A stretch of 64,000 bases of DNA from Pseudomonas sp. PDM14 (GCF_014851905.1 NZ_JACVAQ010000001.1:1612001-1676000), one strand, 5' to 3'; positions 46,087 to 56,305 are shown, counted from the first letter of the stretch. Numbers and translations are program-made. The notes: generated by a model not told the origin, from the letters alone.

Positions 46087-49000
46087 GCATTCACTCCTGC
46101 AGCACCCGGGTCGGCCTTGCGCGGTGGCAAGGGCGCGAAGTAACCGACGACCAGCAGCAACACGCCGACGCCGATGAAAGAAATGATCCGCTCCAGGCCA
46201 CCGCGGTTGCCCAGTTCGACGAAGAACAGCTTGGCCACTACCACGGCGATCAGTGCGGCGCCGATCAGCCACAGCTCGCGGCGCGCACGCAGGTGGCCGA
46301 CGATCATCAGCGGCAGGGCGATCAGCGTCCAGACGATGGACAGACCAGCCTGCACCAGCATCGACGCCAGCAGCGGGTCCAGCGCGTAGGGCACACCGCC
46401 CCAGTGATGGGCGGCGCGAAATACCGTGGCGGTGAGAAGTGCGAACAGCGAGATACCGGCGACCAGTTGCGCCGTACGGGCCGCGATCACCGGCGTGACG
46501 CCCAGCTGCTGCGGCCCGCTGCGCAGCCAGCTGTAGATCCCGGCCAGGGCGAACAGCAGCCCCAGTTCCAACGGGTTGAGCAGCGGCAGATACGGCAGCG
46601 GATCAGCGCGCCCGTCGCTGGCGATATTGGCCAGCCAGAACCAGCCGAGCAGCAGCGCTGCCAGCGGCGCGGCCGCCAGCACCCGGTACTCGCGCGGGTA
46701 GGCGGAAATCGGCCACGGCCAGTTGCGCGGTGCCGCCATCGCCAGCAGATAGGCACTTGGCAGTAGCGCCCAGCCCAGCCAGCGCCAGGCGTTGTAGTGC
46801 TCGGACAGGAGCATCAGCAGGTAGCGCAACTCCAGCGCCAGCACACCGAGCATCAGCCAACAACCGAGCACGTGCGCGGCACGCAGCGCACCAGCCGGCA
46901 GCAGACCGCTTAGTTTGCGCAGCGCCAGTAAGTGCACGGCGAACACCAGCGCCCAGGCCAACCAGCCGAACGCCGCTGCCGGGTGATAGTCACGCGAGCC
47001 GACGTGCAGCAGGATCACCGCTGCCACGAGGATCAGCAGCGTGCACAGCAAGGCCAGCGCACGCCAGCGCAGACGCAGCGCCAGCAAGGCCCACAGCGCC
47101 ACGCTAGCGGCGGCGAGCCCGAGCAGCAGACTGCCCTGCAGCGTTGGCGCGGCGAAGCGCAGCACCTCACTGGCCAGCGCCAGCGCCCACCAGGCGCTGC
47201 CCCAGGCCAGCAGCAGTTGCGACAGGCGCTGCAGGCTCAGCCGACCCAGGTCTCCGGCCTGCTGACGCAGCAGCACATGGCGCAGGCGCCAGGCCCCGAC
47301 CTGCGCGGCAATGGCCAGCACCAGCGGCGTCCAGAACCCGGCATGCGCCCGCGGACTCAGGCCTTCGCCGGACAACTGCCCGAGCAGCAGCGGGCTGGCG
47401 GCGAGGAACGCCAGCCCACCGATCACCTGCAGCGCCAGGCCGAAGAGGAAACTGGCACGCAGTTGCAGGCGCAGGCTCAGCCAGATCACCAGCAGGCCGC
47501 TGCCCGCCCACACCGCACTGGAGCTCTGCCAGGGCAGCACGAATAGCACGGCCAGGTTGATGAACAGCAGGCCGACCAGCAGCACCAGGGACAAACCGCG
47601 CATCAGTTGGCGGTCGCCGCTGACCAGTTTGTCGCGCACGGCGATAAGCATGCCGGCGACCAACGCCAGGCCGATCAGCGCACAGACCAGCAGCCCACGC
47701 CAACCAGCATCCAGCACACCGCCGTCGACACCACCGACGCGCATCTGGCTGAGGAACAGCGCCCCGCCGAGCAGCTGCACGGCGAAGGCGGCGAACAGGA
47801 ATGTGCGCGACTGCAGGCGCAACCCGGCAAACAACGTGGCGAGCCCCGCCAGCGCCCAACTGATGGCCGTGCCCTCAGCGGCGAAACACAGCGGCGCGAT
47901 CAGGTAGAGGAACACCAGGCCAAACGCCGCCAGCACCGGCAACCCACGCCGTTCCCAGGTCTTGCTCGCCTCCAGCGGCGCCTTGCGCAAGTGCCAGAAG
48001 CTGAACAGCAGGGCCGCGCCGAGCATCAGCGCACCGAGTGGCGCACCGGCCAGCAGCGTATCGCTGCCGCTGTCCAGCTGGCCGAGGAACGCCAGTGCCG
48101 CACCGAACTGCAGCAGCAGGGCGAAGGCCCGTGCCAGCGGTCGCCCCTGGCGCAAACCAAGCCAGAAGATCCCCGCGCCTTCTACGGCCCAGGCTGCGGA
48201 GGTCCAGCGCGCATCGAGCCCCAGGGGAATCGCCAGCGAACCGAACACCACGCCCAACGCCAGGCAGGTCTCCACCAGCAGCAGCGCCCGCCCCGGCGCA
48301 CGACCGTTGAGCACTCGCGCCAGCAGCAGGTAAAACATCCCCAGCGCCAGAGCGCTGAAGGCGGCGGCAAATTCGATGTGCTGGACCATCGCATACTGCA
48401 GGCCGAAGCCCACCAGTGGCGGCCCGAACAGCACCGTGCCATCGACGTAGTCGGCCTTGCCGGCGGACCAGCGCAGCAGCGCGGAGCGCTCCTGCGGCGC
48501 CTCGGTCGCCTCACGGAGCTTACGCCGGGCGAACAGCAGGCCGATCACCACATACATCAGGAAGAACAGCACCAGGAACGGCTCGCTGCTCCACAGCAGC
48601 GCCGGCTCATAGGAGCGCAGGCCCCAAACGAAACCGATGCCGAACGTGCCGACGAACCCCACCAGGTTGAGCAGGCGCCAGGCCTTGAACCAGGCGATGG
48701 CGAGAATGCCGCTGTTGAGCAGGATGAAATAGGAGAACAGGGCAACGTGATTGCCGCTGCCGGTGGAGGTGAGGATCGGCGCGGCAAACCCACCGAGCGC
48801 CGCGGCAACGGCCAGCCCCAGTGCGTTCTGCGCCACGGCGATAATCGCCGAAAACAGCGTGACCAGCACCAGCAGGCCCAGCGCCAGCTTGGGGTCGAGC
48901 AGCGGGTGCAGACGCATCGCGGCGAAGGTGGTCAGGTAGAGCACGGCGATGCCGGTGCCCTGCAGCATCAGCCCGTAGCTGTCGTGGCGGCGGCGCAGCC

Positions 49001-49700
49001 ACCAGCCCAGCCCGAGCAGCGCGATGGCGCTGGCCGCGACGCCGGCATAGCGCGCCTCGATCGGCACCACCACACCTTCTGTGGCGTAGCGCAACAGAAA
49101 CGCCAGGCCGAGGAACAGCAGCACCACGCCGACCCGCAGCACGGTATTGCCACCGAACAACCAGGCCTGGGCGACATCGATGCCGCGCTCGATGAGCGAT
49201 GGCTCACGTGGCGCTGGCGGGATGACCGGTTCGACCGCAGGAGCAGGAAGCGGTGGCTCGAATGCCTCGGCATCGTCAGCCAGGCTGGCCTGCGGTTCGC
49301 TGACGACAGGCGCAGGTTGCAACGCCTCCGGCAGTTCCCAGACCAGGTTGCTGTCGCGCTCCGGTTCGGGTTGCGCAGAAGATGCGGCAGCGACCGGCGG
49401 GATGGCAGCTTCGGCGATGGGTGCGTCGTCATCCGGCTGCGCCACGCTCGGCGCAGGCGCAGTGGTGGTGCCCTGCTCGACCTTGAGCAGGCGCTCGTGC
49501 ATGGCTGTGGTGCCGTGATCGAAGCGCTCGGCAAAGCTCGCCAGCTCGCGGCGCAGCGCCGCATTGGCGCGATCCAGCGCGTGCAGGCGCAGGGCCTGGC
49601 CAAGCCCGAGGCCGATCAGGCCGCCGAGCAGCGCACCGGTTATCGACTCTCCGGCCAAGGCGCCGAGCGCCAGACCGACCAGCATGAACATCCATTGCAT
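46083..49700 (-). CDS. Giant multi-spanning DUF2339 membrane protein
   Basis: The 1205-residue protein has an N-terminal membrane helix, a coiled coil (about 45-75), a Pro/Ala-rich cytoplasmic linker (about 75-170) and then roughly 25 or more closely spaced membrane helices to the end, finishing in VGVLLLVVGYFAPLPPRKADP. The start at 49700 (MQWMFMLVGLALG) is preferred over a longer frame. No transporter motif is recognised. It is coupled to the DUF3999 gene. An envelope role is likely but unproven. Confidence 0.85.
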   Translation of the reverse strand: MQWMFMLVGLALGALAGESITGALLGGLIGLGLGQALRLHALDRANAALRRELASFAERFDHGTTAMHERLLKVEQGTTTAPAPSVAQPDDDAPIAEAAIPPVAAASSAQPEPERDSNLVWELPEALQPAPVVSEPQASLADDAEAFEPPLPAPAVEPVIPPAPREPSLIERGIDVAQAWLFGGNTVLRVGVVLLFLGLAFLLRYATEGVVVPIEARYAGVAASAIALLGLGWWLRRRHDSYGLMLQGTGIAVLYLTTFAAMRLHPLLDPKLALGLLVLVTLFSAIIAVAQNALGLAVAAALGGFAAPILTSTGSGNHVALFSYFILLNSGILAIAWFKAWRLLNLVGFVGTFGIGFVWGLRSYEPALLWSSEPFLVLFFLMYVVIGLLFARRKLREATEAPQERSALLRWSAGKADYVDGTVLFGPPLVGFGLQYAMVQHIEFAAAFSALALGMFYLLLARVLNGRAPGRALLLVETCLALGVVFGSLAIPLGLDARWTSAAWAVEGAGIFWLGLRQGRPLARAFALLLQFGAALAFLGQLDSGSDTLLAGAPLGALMLGAALLFSFWHLRKAPLEASKTWERRGLPVLAAFGLVFLYLIAPLCFAAEGTAISWALAGLATLFAGLRLQSRTFLFAAFAVQLLGGALFLSQMRVGGVDGGVLDAGWRGLLVCALIGLALVAGMLIAVRDKLVSGDRQLMRGLSLVLLVGLLFINLAVLFVLPWQSSSAVWAGSGLLVIWLSLRLQLRASFLFGLALQVIGGLAFLAASPLLLGQLSGEGLSPRAHAGFWTPLVLAIAAQVGAWRLRHVLLRQQAGDLGRLSLQRLSQLLLAWGSAWWALALASEVLRFAAPTLQGSLLLGLAAASVALWALLALRLRWRALALLCTLLILVAAVILLHVGSRDYHPAAAFGWLAWALVFAVHLLALRKLSGLLPAGALRAAHVLGCWLMLGVLALELRYLLMLLSEHYNAWRWLGWALLPSAYLLAMAAPRNWPWPISAYPREYRVLAAAPLAALLLGWFWLANIASDGRADPLPYLPLLNPLELGLLFALAGIYSWLRSGPQQLGVTPVIAARTAQLVAGISLFALLTATVFRAAHHWGGVPYALDPLLASMLVQAGLSIVWTLIALPLMIVGHLRARRELWLIGAALIAVVVAKLFFVELGNRGGLERIISFIGVGVLLLVVGYFAPLPPRKADPGAAGVNA

Positions 49701-50062
49701 GCGCCTACTCCCTGAAAAGGCCATCCTGCCACGCGACCACACTGGCCGCCGTCCGCGGCTGCCCGAGTATATCGAGCTGCTCGCCTGACCTTACACAGAC
49801 GAATGCCAGCCAGCGCACAGGCACAACAATTCGTCCTGCTCGTCGGCACCGACCGCTGCTCACTGCGCTGGGTGGCAGGAAATTCCGTGCGCCAGGAAAT
49901 TATGCCCTTACGTATTACTCCGCTCGCCAGCACAAACCGGGCTCCTCCCTGCTCGGGACAACCGGTAGACACGGCAACCGCCCTATGCGACACGCCCGCC
50001 ACACCAATCCCGGGCATAAAAAAGCCCCGCCGAAGCGGGGCTCTTTCAGTCCATCACGCCAC
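49701..50062. other. Gene-poor gap with one terminator
   Basis: Between the DUF2339 start and the first acyl-CoA dehydrogenase stop there is no convincing gene. Short open frames exist but lack a ribosome site and family features. The only clear signal is the terminator at 50018-50046; the DUF2339 promoter must lie within this stretch. Confidence 0.7.
50018..50046 (-). terminator. Intrinsic terminator of the acyl-CoA dehydrogenase gene
   Basis: AGCCCCGC, loop CGAA, GCGGGGCT, with six A on the left (T run on the minus strand), 17 bases beyond the stop codon at 50063. Confidence 0.9.
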
Positions 50063-51841
50063 TCAGAACTGGGCGGCATCCAGCAGGAACAGCGACTCGC
50101 TACCGGCCTTGACCGAGGCGGTCAGCGAGTGGATACGCGGCAGCAGACGCGCGAAGAAGAACCGCGCAGTGCCCAGCTTGCTCACGTAGAAATCGCCCTG
50201 ATCCTGCTTGGCCAGCGCGGTGCGCGCCATCAGTGCCCACATGTAGGCGTAGGCGGTGTAGCCGAACACCTGCAGGTACTCCACCGAAGCGGCGCCGACT
50301 TCGTTCGGGTTGGCCTTGGCGCGCTCGAGCAGGTCGGCGGTCATCAGCTCCAGGTTTGCGATAGCCCCTTTCAGCGGCTCGATGAACTCGGCCAGCGACG
50401 CATCGGCGCTATCGGTAAAGGCTTTGACCTCTTCAGCGAAGTGCTTGTAGAACGCACCGCCGCTGCCGACTACCTTGCGCCCGACCAGGTCGAGGGCCTG
50501 GATGCCGTTGGTGCCTTCGTAGATCTGGGTGATGCGGCAGTCGCGGATCAGCTGCTCCTGGCCCCACTCACGCACGTAGCCGTGGCCGCCGAAGATCTGT
50601 TGGCCATGGGTGGTGGTTTCCAGCGCCATGTCGGTGAGGAAGGCCTTGGCCACCGGAGTCAGCAGGGCAACCAGCTCTTCGGCGCGCTTGCGGGTAGCGG
50701 CATCTTCGCTGTACTTGGCGGTGTCCAGCTGCATGGCGACGTAGCTGGAGAAGGCGCGACCACCCTCGTTCAGCGCCTTCATGGTCAGCAGCATGCGACG
50801 CACGTCCGGGTGGACGATGATCGGGTCGGCGACCTTGTCCTTGTTCACCGGGCCGGTCGGCGCGCGGCTCTGGATGCGGTCACGGGCATACTCGATGGCG
50901 TTCTGGTAGGAACGCTCGCCCAGGGCCAGGCCCTGGATACCAACGCCCAGACGCTCGTAGTTCATCATGGTGAACATGGCGTTGAGGCCTTTGTTAGGCT
51001 CGTCGACGATCCAGCCGGTGGCGCCGTCGAAGTTCATCACGCAGGTGGCCGAGGCCTTGATGCCCATCTTGTGTTCGATCGAGCCGCAGCCCAGGCTGTT
51101 CTTCTCGCCCAGGGAACCGTCGGCATTGACCATGACCTTCGGCACCAGGAACAGCGAGATACCTTTCGGGCCAGCCGGCGCGTCCGGCAGCTTGGCCAGC
51201 ACCAGGTGGATGATGTTCTCGGTCAGGTCGTGCTCGCCACCAGTGATGAAGATCTTGGTGCCGGAAATCTTGTAGCTACCGTCGGCCTGCGGCTCGGCCT
51301 TGGTGCGGATGATGCCCAGGTCGGTGCCGGCATGCGGCTCGGTCAGGCACATGGAACCAGCCCAGACGCCGGAATACATGTTCGGTAGGAACTGCTGCTT
51401 CAGCTCTTCGCTGGCGTGATTGAGGATCGACAGGCAGGCACCGGCAGTCAGCATCGGGTACAGGCCGAACGACAGGTTGGCCGAGTTGACCATTTCCTCG
51501 ACCTGGGCGCCGATCACTTTCGGCATGCCCATGCCGCCGAACTCCGGCGAGCCGCCGACACCGACCCAGCCGCCGTCGGCGTAGGTCTGGTAGGCCTCGG
51601 GGAAACCGGCCGGGGTGTTCACCACGCCATCTTTCCATGAGCAGCCTTCTTCGTCGCCGCTGCGATTCAGCGGGGCGATGGTACCGGCAGTGACCTTGCC
51701 GGCCTCTTCGAGAATGGCGGCAGCGGTTTCTTCGTCGACGACTTCGGCTAGGCCTGGCAGCTGGGCCCAGAGTTTGGACACCTCGAAGACTTCATTGAGA
51801 ACGAAGCGCATGTCGCGCAGGGGAGCTTTGTAATCAGCCAT
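50063..51841 (-). CDS. Acyl-CoA dehydrogenase, ~600-residue type
   Basis: The 592-residue FAD enzyme oxidises acyl-CoA thioesters. It contains CLTEPHAGTDLG and GTKIFITGGEHD (N-terminal and middle domain), NYERLGVGIQGL and IYEGTNGIQALDLVGRK, where the Glu of YEGT is the catalytic base, plus a C-terminal extension as in DmdC-type enzymes. Its paralogue is at 53517. In Pseudomonas putida a similar pair with a GGDEF gene stands beside the bio operon, one of them being a phenylacyl-CoA dehydrogenase. The substrate here is not determined. Confidence 0.9.
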   Translation of the reverse strand: MADYKAPLRDMRFVLNEVFEVSKLWAQLPGLAEVVDEETAAAILEEAGKVTAGTIAPLNRSGDEEGCSWKDGVVNTPAGFPEAYQTYADGGWVGVGGSPEFGGMGMPKVIGAQVEEMVNSANLSFGLYPMLTAGACLSILNHASEELKQQFLPNMYSGVWAGSMCLTEPHAGTDLGIIRTKAEPQADGSYKISGTKIFITGGEHDLTENIIHLVLAKLPDAPAGPKGISLFLVPKVMVNADGSLGEKNSLGCGSIEHKMGIKASATCVMNFDGATGWIVDEPNKGLNAMFTMMNYERLGVGIQGLALGERSYQNAIEYARDRIQSRAPTGPVNKDKVADPIIVHPDVRRMLLTMKALNEGGRAFSSYVAMQLDTAKYSEDAATRKRAEELVALLTPVAKAFLTDMALETTTHGQQIFGGHGYVREWGQEQLIRDCRITQIYEGTNGIQALDLVGRKVVGSGGAFYKHFAEEVKAFTDSADASLAEFIEPLKGAIANLELMTADLLERAKANPNEVGAASVEYLQVFGYTAYAYMWALMARTALAKQDQGDFYVSKLGTARFFFARLLPRIHSLTASVKAGSESLFLLDAAQF

Positions 51842-51941
51842 GGAACATTCCTCGAAGATGCCAACTCAACGGTCCGGCAGACCGCAATCACGTAGGGCGG
51901 CAGTCTATACGAACAACTATTTGGAGACATAGGGTCGCGTC

Positions 51942-51968
51942 GTGACCAGATTAAGTATTTTTGGTCAC
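51942..51968. promoter_or_regulatory. Inverted repeat GTGACCA-N13-TGGTCAC, operator-like
   Basis: Perfect seven-base arms in the 204-base gap upstream of the acyl-CoA dehydrogenase (minus strand). The spacer is AT-rich (GATTAAGTATTTT), unlike the GC-rich surroundings. It has the form of a regulator site; the regulator is unknown. No gene fits 51842-52045. Confidence 0.5.
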
Positions 51969-52045
51969 AAAAAGAGTAATAAAAGGATGATGCCCGCGAG
52001 CTGCAAGGCCTGCAGGGTTACTACCACTCGTCGGGGTATGAACGA

Positions 52046-53383
52046 TCAGTCCTGGGTCGACGCCACTCGTACGGCGCCACGGCGCTGCTGCCCGTGGGCC
52101 ATCACACAATTGCGTCCGGCGCGCTTGGCGCTGTACAGCGCCTTGTCGGCGGCACGAATGACTTCATCAGCATTGCGCTGATGGGCCTCGCGCTCGGCCA
52201 CGCCAATACTGATGGTCACCGACACGCTGGCCGCCGCCGTGGTACGGCGCTGTTGGCGCCCCTGGCGGTCGTCCTTGGGCCGGCTCTGCTTGTCGCGCAG
52301 CTGCAGGCTGTAGCCCTCGATCGCCTGACGCACCGCCTCCAGATGTGGGCGGCAGTCGGCCAGGTCCTTGCCCGGAAACACCAGGGTGAACTCCTCGCCG
52401 CCATAGCGATAGGCCTTGCCGCCACCACCGACCTTGCGCAGCTGGCTGGCGACCAGGCGCAGCACCTGATCGCCGACATCGTGGCCATGGGTATCGTTGA
52501 ACTGCTTGAAGTGATCGACATCAGCCATGGCGATCACATAGCTGCGCCCCAGGCGCTCGAGCCGGTCATTCAACGCACGCCGCCCGGGCAGCCCGGTCAG
52601 CTCGTCGCGAAAGGCCATCTGGTAAGCCTCATGCGCCACGGCAGCAATCACCATGAGCATCACCAGGCTGCTCATTACCTGCAGCGCATGCGGTAGGATG
52701 AAGGTGTTCGGCAGCATCCACAGCACCCCGAACAACCCCAACAGCAGCGCTGCGTGCAGTGGCCGCGGCTGACGCAGGTACTGCACGACGAGCAGCACGG
52801 TCGCGATGAAGAACAGCGGATAGGCCAGTTGCACCAGGCTCATCCAGTCGGCATGCCACGACGGCCAGTGGATTTCGCCCAGCAATGCCTGCAGCCCCTG
52901 CGGGTAGCGCTGCGCCAGGGCCAGAGCGACTCCGCACACCGCCAGCAGGACCGCGGCGCGGGCCACCAAGTCCTGCAGCAGGTGACTGCGCTCGCGCCAG
53001 GCGGCGAACAGGCCGTAGAGAATCGGCAGTAGCAGACTACTGAGGTGAAAGGCCAGCGCGGCATCGTCACGCACCTTGGCGTGTTCGCGGAAATAATCGG
53101 TCTGCGTATCGAGCACGAAATAGACGAGGTAGACCACGACAAGCACGGAGAGCTCGCGCTGACGGCTGTAGACCACGCAGAAGGCGCCGCCAAGCAGTAG
53201 CAGTAGCGTGGGGAGCACATTGAACAGCGAGAGGAAGAATTCGTTGAGCGTGGCCAGACGCGCAACCGCCACACCGCCGACCAGCATCAGCAGCGGCAGG
53301 ATGAAATGACTGGGACGAGCGGCGGCGAGGCGTGGCACTGACGATTTCCAGCTTCTGGGAGCGGGTTCATGGCGATGCGGCAT
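52046..53383 (-). CDS. Membrane-bound GGDEF diguanylate cyclase
   Basis: The 445-residue protein has about seven N-terminal membrane helices (residues ~25-240), then a GGDEF domain with an intact GGEEF active site (RYGGEEFTL) and ISIGVAER near the end. It makes c-di-GMP. The product-inhibition site RxxD that normally lies just before the active loop is replaced by GGGG. The start at ATG 53383 is tentative; an upstream TTG at 53416 is in frame. It lies between two acyl-CoA dehydrogenase genes. Confidence 0.88.
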   Translation of the reverse strand: MPHRHEPAPRSWKSSVPRLAAARPSHFILPLLMLVGGVAVARLATLNEFFLSLFNVLPTLLLLLGGAFCVVYSRQRELSVLVVVYLVYFVLDTQTDYFREHAKVRDDAALAFHLSSLLLPILYGLFAAWRERSHLLQDLVARAAVLLAVCGVALALAQRYPQGLQALLGEIHWPSWHADWMSLVQLAYPLFFIATVLLVVQYLRQPRPLHAALLLGLFGVLWMLPNTFILPHALQVMSSLVMLMVIAAVAHEAYQMAFRDELTGLPGRRALNDRLERLGRSYVIAMADVDHFKQFNDTHGHDVGDQVLRLVASQLRKVGGGGKAYRYGGEEFTLVFPGKDLADCRPHLEAVRQAIEGYSLQLRDKQSRPKDDRQGRQQRRTTAAASVSVTISIGVAEREAHQRNADEVIRAADKALYSAKRAGRNCVMAHGQQRRGAVRVASTQD

Positions 53384-53463
53384 TTTGCCTGCATGCGCGA
53401 CTTCCAGCACCTGCAATCGCTCGCATTTTCACCAGCGCACGACCAAGGGCCGTTCTTCGGCGC

Positions 53464-53490
53464 AAAAAAAACGCAGCCCGAAGGCTGCGT
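53464..53490 (-). terminator. Intrinsic terminator of the second acyl-CoA dehydrogenase gene
   Basis: ACGCAGCC, loop CGAA, GGCTGCGT with seven A to its left (T on the minus strand), 26 bases beyond the stop at 53517. Confidence 0.9.
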
Positions 53491-53516
53491 TTTCTGACCC
53501 GAGGAAACGGCTGGGC

Positions 53517-55322
53517 TTAGTAGCCCAGGTCGAAGTGGGCTTCGTCCATTTCCATCAGGTTGTTGGCGCCGGACAGCATCGCTTCGACGTGGCCACGGGT
53601 ACGCGGCAGGATACGTGCGAAGTAGAAGCGGGCGGTTTGCAGCTTGGCCTTGTAGAAGGCTTCTTCGCCAGTACCGGCAGCGATCTTCTCGGCAGCCAGA
53701 CGCGCCATGTCGGCCCAGAAGTAGGCGAGGCAGACGTAACCGGAGTACATCAGGTAATCCACCGAGGCGGCCCCGACTTCTTCGCGGTCTTTCATCGCGG
53801 CCATGCCCACTTTCATGGTCAGGTCGCCCCACTCCTTGTTCAGCTTGGCGAGCGGCTCGACCAAACCTTTGAGGGCCTCGTTGCCTTCGTTGGCCTGCAC
53901 GAACTTGTGCACGATCTTGGTGAAGCCTTTGAGGGCTTCGCCCTGGGTCATCAGGACTTTACGACCCAGCAGGTCGAGGGCCTGAACGCCAGTGGTGCCT
54001 TCGTACAGCATGGAGATGCGGCTGTCGCGAACGTTCTGCTCCATGCCCCACTCGGCGATGAAGCCGTGGCCGCCATAGATCTGCACGCCGTGGTTGGCCG
54101 CTTCGAAGCCGACTTCGGTCATGAACGCCTTGGCGATCGGCGTGAGGAAAGCCAGCATCGCGTCAGCGGCTTTCTTCTCTTCTTCGTTCTGGCTGTGCTG
54201 AACGATGTCGACCTGCTTGGCGGTGAAGTACACCATCGCACGGTTGCCTTCGGCGAAGGCCTTCATGGTCAGCAGCATGCGACGCACGTCCGGGTGGACG
54301 ATGATCGGGTCAGCGGCTTTTTCCGGCTCTTTCGGGCCAGTCAGGGAGCGCATTTGCAGACGCTCGCGAGCGTACTTCAGACCACCCTGGAAGCCGATTT
54401 CGGCGTGGGCCAGACCTTGCAGAGCAGTACCCAGACGGGCAGTGTTCATGAAGGTGAACATGCAGTTCAGGCCTTTGTTCGCCGGGCCGATCAGGTAACC
54501 GGTGGCGCCGTCGAAGTTCATCACGCAGGTGGCGTTGCCGTGGATGCCCATCTTGTGTTCCAGGGAACCACAGGTCACGGCATTGCGGCTGCCCACGCTG
54601 CCGTCTTCGTTCACGTTGAACTTCGGCACGATGAACAGGGAGATGCCTTTGGTGCCTTGCGGCGCGTCGGGCAGGCGGGCCAATACGATGTGGACGATGT
54701 TATCGGCCATGTCGTGTTCGCCAGCGGAAATGAAGATCTTGGTGCCGGACACTTTGTAGGAGCCGTCAGCCTGCGGCTCGGCCTTGGTGCGCAGCATGCC
54801 CAGATCGGTACCGCAGTGCGGTTCGGTCAGGCACATGGTGCCAGTCCACTCGCCGGATACCAGCTTGGTCAGGTAGGTGTGCTGCTGCTCTGGAGTGCCG
54901 TGGGCGGAGATAGTGTTCATCGCGCCGTGGGACAGGCCCGGGTACATGCCCCACGACCAGTTGGACTCGCCAACCATCTCACTGACAGCCAGACCCAGTG
55001 ATTCCGGCAGGCCTTGGCCGCCGTGCTCGACGTCGTGGGCCAGGCTCGGCCAGCCGCCTTCGACGAACTGCTTGTAGGCTTCTTTGAAACCAGTCGGGGT
55101 TTTCACGCCTTCCGGAGACCAGGTGCAACCTTCCAGGTCACCCACACGATTGAGGGGGGCGATTACCTGCTCACAGAACTTGGCACCTTCTTCCAGAATG
55201 GCGTCGACCATATCCGGGGTGGCGTCCTGGCAGCCAGGCAGGCTCTGATAGTGCGCTTCGTAGCCGAGCAGTTCGTCACGAACGAAGCGGATATCACGCA
55301 AGGGGGCCTTGTACTCAGGCAT
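53517..55322 (-). CDS. Acyl-CoA dehydrogenase, ~600-residue type (second copy)
   Basis: The 601-residue enzyme is a paralogue of the one at 50063, with [38 protein letters not shown] and the catalytic Glu in [17 protein letters not shown]. It should act on fatty or aryl-substituted acyl-CoA. A pair of PsrA-like boxes lies about 110 bases upstream, which suggests control by long-chain fatty acids. Substrate specificity cannot be read from sequence. Confidence 0.9.
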   Translation of the reverse strand: MPEYKAPLRDIRFVRDELLGYEAHYQSLPGCQDATPDMVDAILEEGAKFCEQVIAPLNRVGDLEGCTWSPEGVKTPTGFKEAYKQFVEGGWPSLAHDVEHGGQGLPESLGLAVSEMVGESNWSWGMYPGLSHGAMNTISAHGTPEQQHTYLTKLVSGEWTGTMCLTEPHCGTDLGMLRTKAEPQADGSYKVSGTKIFISAGEHDMADNIVHIVLARLPDAPQGTKGISLFIVPKFNVNEDGSVGSRNAVTCGSLEHKMGIHGNATCVMNFDGATGYLIGPANKGLNCMFTFMNTARLGTALQGLAHAEIGFQGGLKYARERLQMRSLTGPKEPEKAADPIIVHPDVRRMLLTMKAFAEGNRAMVYFTAKQVDIVQHSQNEEEKKAADAMLAFLTPIAKAFMTEVGFEAANHGVQIYGGHGFIAEWGMEQNVRDSRISMLYEGTTGVQALDLLGRKVLMTQGEALKGFTKIVHKFVQANEGNEALKGLVEPLAKLNKEWGDLTMKVGMAAMKDREEVGAASVDYLMYSGYVCLAYFWADMARLAAEKIAAGTGEEAFYKAKLQTARFYFARILPRTRGHVEAMLSGANNLMEMDEAHFDLGY

Positions 55323-55429
55323 AGCGGTAAACCTCTACGGTGGATTCCTTAGTTTTGTATGACCGGAGCTATCACGGTCGTCTGTGGGATTTCTCCCATA
55401 GCCCGGCAGCCATGAGCTGGCGCAGCAAT

Positions 55430-55456
55430 CAAACAGGCGTTTGAAACATACGTTTA
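55430..55456. promoter_or_regulatory. Two tandem PsrA-like boxes
   Basis: CAAACAGGCGTTTG (55430-55443) and GAAACATACGTTTA (55443-55456) each fit the PsrA pattern (G/C)AAAC-N2-4-GTTT(G/C); the second has A as the last base. They share one base and lie 108 bases upstream of the acyl-CoA dehydrogenase start at 55322. PsrA is a TetR-family repressor of fatty-acid degradation in Pseudomonas. Confidence 0.65.
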
Positions 55457-55484
55457 CGCCCTACCCTTGTCAAGCATCCGCCGG

Positions 55485-56255
55485 TCAGGCGCGCAGATCG
55501 ATTGACGAGGTGATGTCCGCGCCGCGCGCGAGGCTGCGGTACAGGTCGAGGCCAGGCAGGCTGGGCGAGGATTTCGGATCGTCCGTCGACTCGTCTTCTT
55601 CCTGGCCAGCGGCGTCCGTCTTCTTTTCGTCAGCACGCGCTTCGAGCGCCTGAGCCGATTCTTCACGGCGCATTTCACTCAGCTCGACCCGAGCGGCGGC
55701 AGCTTGCGCCTGCGCCTGGGCGGCAACGCTGCGATCCTGGGCCGACGGCTCCGCCGGGGCCAATGCGGCGCGTACCACCACTTCCATCTTGCGCAGGGTA
55801 GCTTCGGGGTCGCCGGGCACGGCACTGGTGTCGATACCGACTTCGCCGCCAGTGGCGTAGGACTTGCCATCCGGGCCGCGCTTGAAGGTGTAGGTCGGCG
55901 CACCGGCATAGGCGCCGCCGACCGCCGCATGCGCCTGCTCGTGAGTACGCACCTCGCGATCACGGCTGGCCAACTCGGAAATCTGTGCCTGTTCCTCGCG
56001 CAGTTCGGCGGCTTCGCGCGAGGTGGGGTTCTCGGTAGCAGCCTCGGTCGAGGCACCTTCTCTGTCCTCGCCTTCGCTGGCTTTGTCGCTTTCTTCACGC
56101 AGATCGGCCTGCCCCTGCGCCGACGAGGACTGCACTGGCGAAGCCGGCGCCTGGTCGGCACGCAGCAAATCGGGGGAAACGTCAGGCGCAGGCGGACGGG
56201 CCGTCGGCGTCGACGGCATCGCGGGAACGTAGGGAACGGCGCTGCCGATCTGCAT
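55485..56255 (-). CDS. SprA-related putative metalloprotease-like protein
   Basis: The 256-residue protein has an N-terminal Pro/Ala/Ser-rich region, a long acidic helical segment and then the family core [36 protein letters not shown] (positions ~108-140). The HExxH-like HEQAH could bind metal. SprA-related proteins are uncharacterised. The function is unknown. It lies between the PsrA-like boxes and a small gene upstream; both start MQI(S)GSA. Confidence 0.7.
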   Translation of the reverse strand: MQIGSAVPYVPAMPSTPTARPPAPDVSPDLLRADQAPASPVQSSSAQGQADLREESDKASEGEDREGASTEAATENPTSREAAELREEQAQISELASRDREVRTHEQAHAAVGGAYAGAPTYTFKRGPDGKSYATGGEVGIDTSAVPGDPEATLRKMEVVVRAALAPAEPSAQDRSVAAQAQAQAAAARVELSEMRREESAQALEARADEKKTDAAGQEEDESTDDPKSSPSLPGLDLYRSLARGADITSSIDLRA

Positions 56256-56305
56256 TCAGCTTCCTCCTCGTCCTGAGGATGAACGAGAGCTGCCTGGCGG
56301 CAGAC

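Noticed and set aside
47607..49715. 702-codon plus-strand frame opposite the DUF2339 gene
   Set aside because: It is Gln/Arg-rich without domains and is a mirror of the transmembrane gene.
49803..50189. Possible small gene in the gap after DUF2339
   Set aside because: No ribosome site, it crosses a terminator and enters the dehydrogenase gene on the opposite strand.
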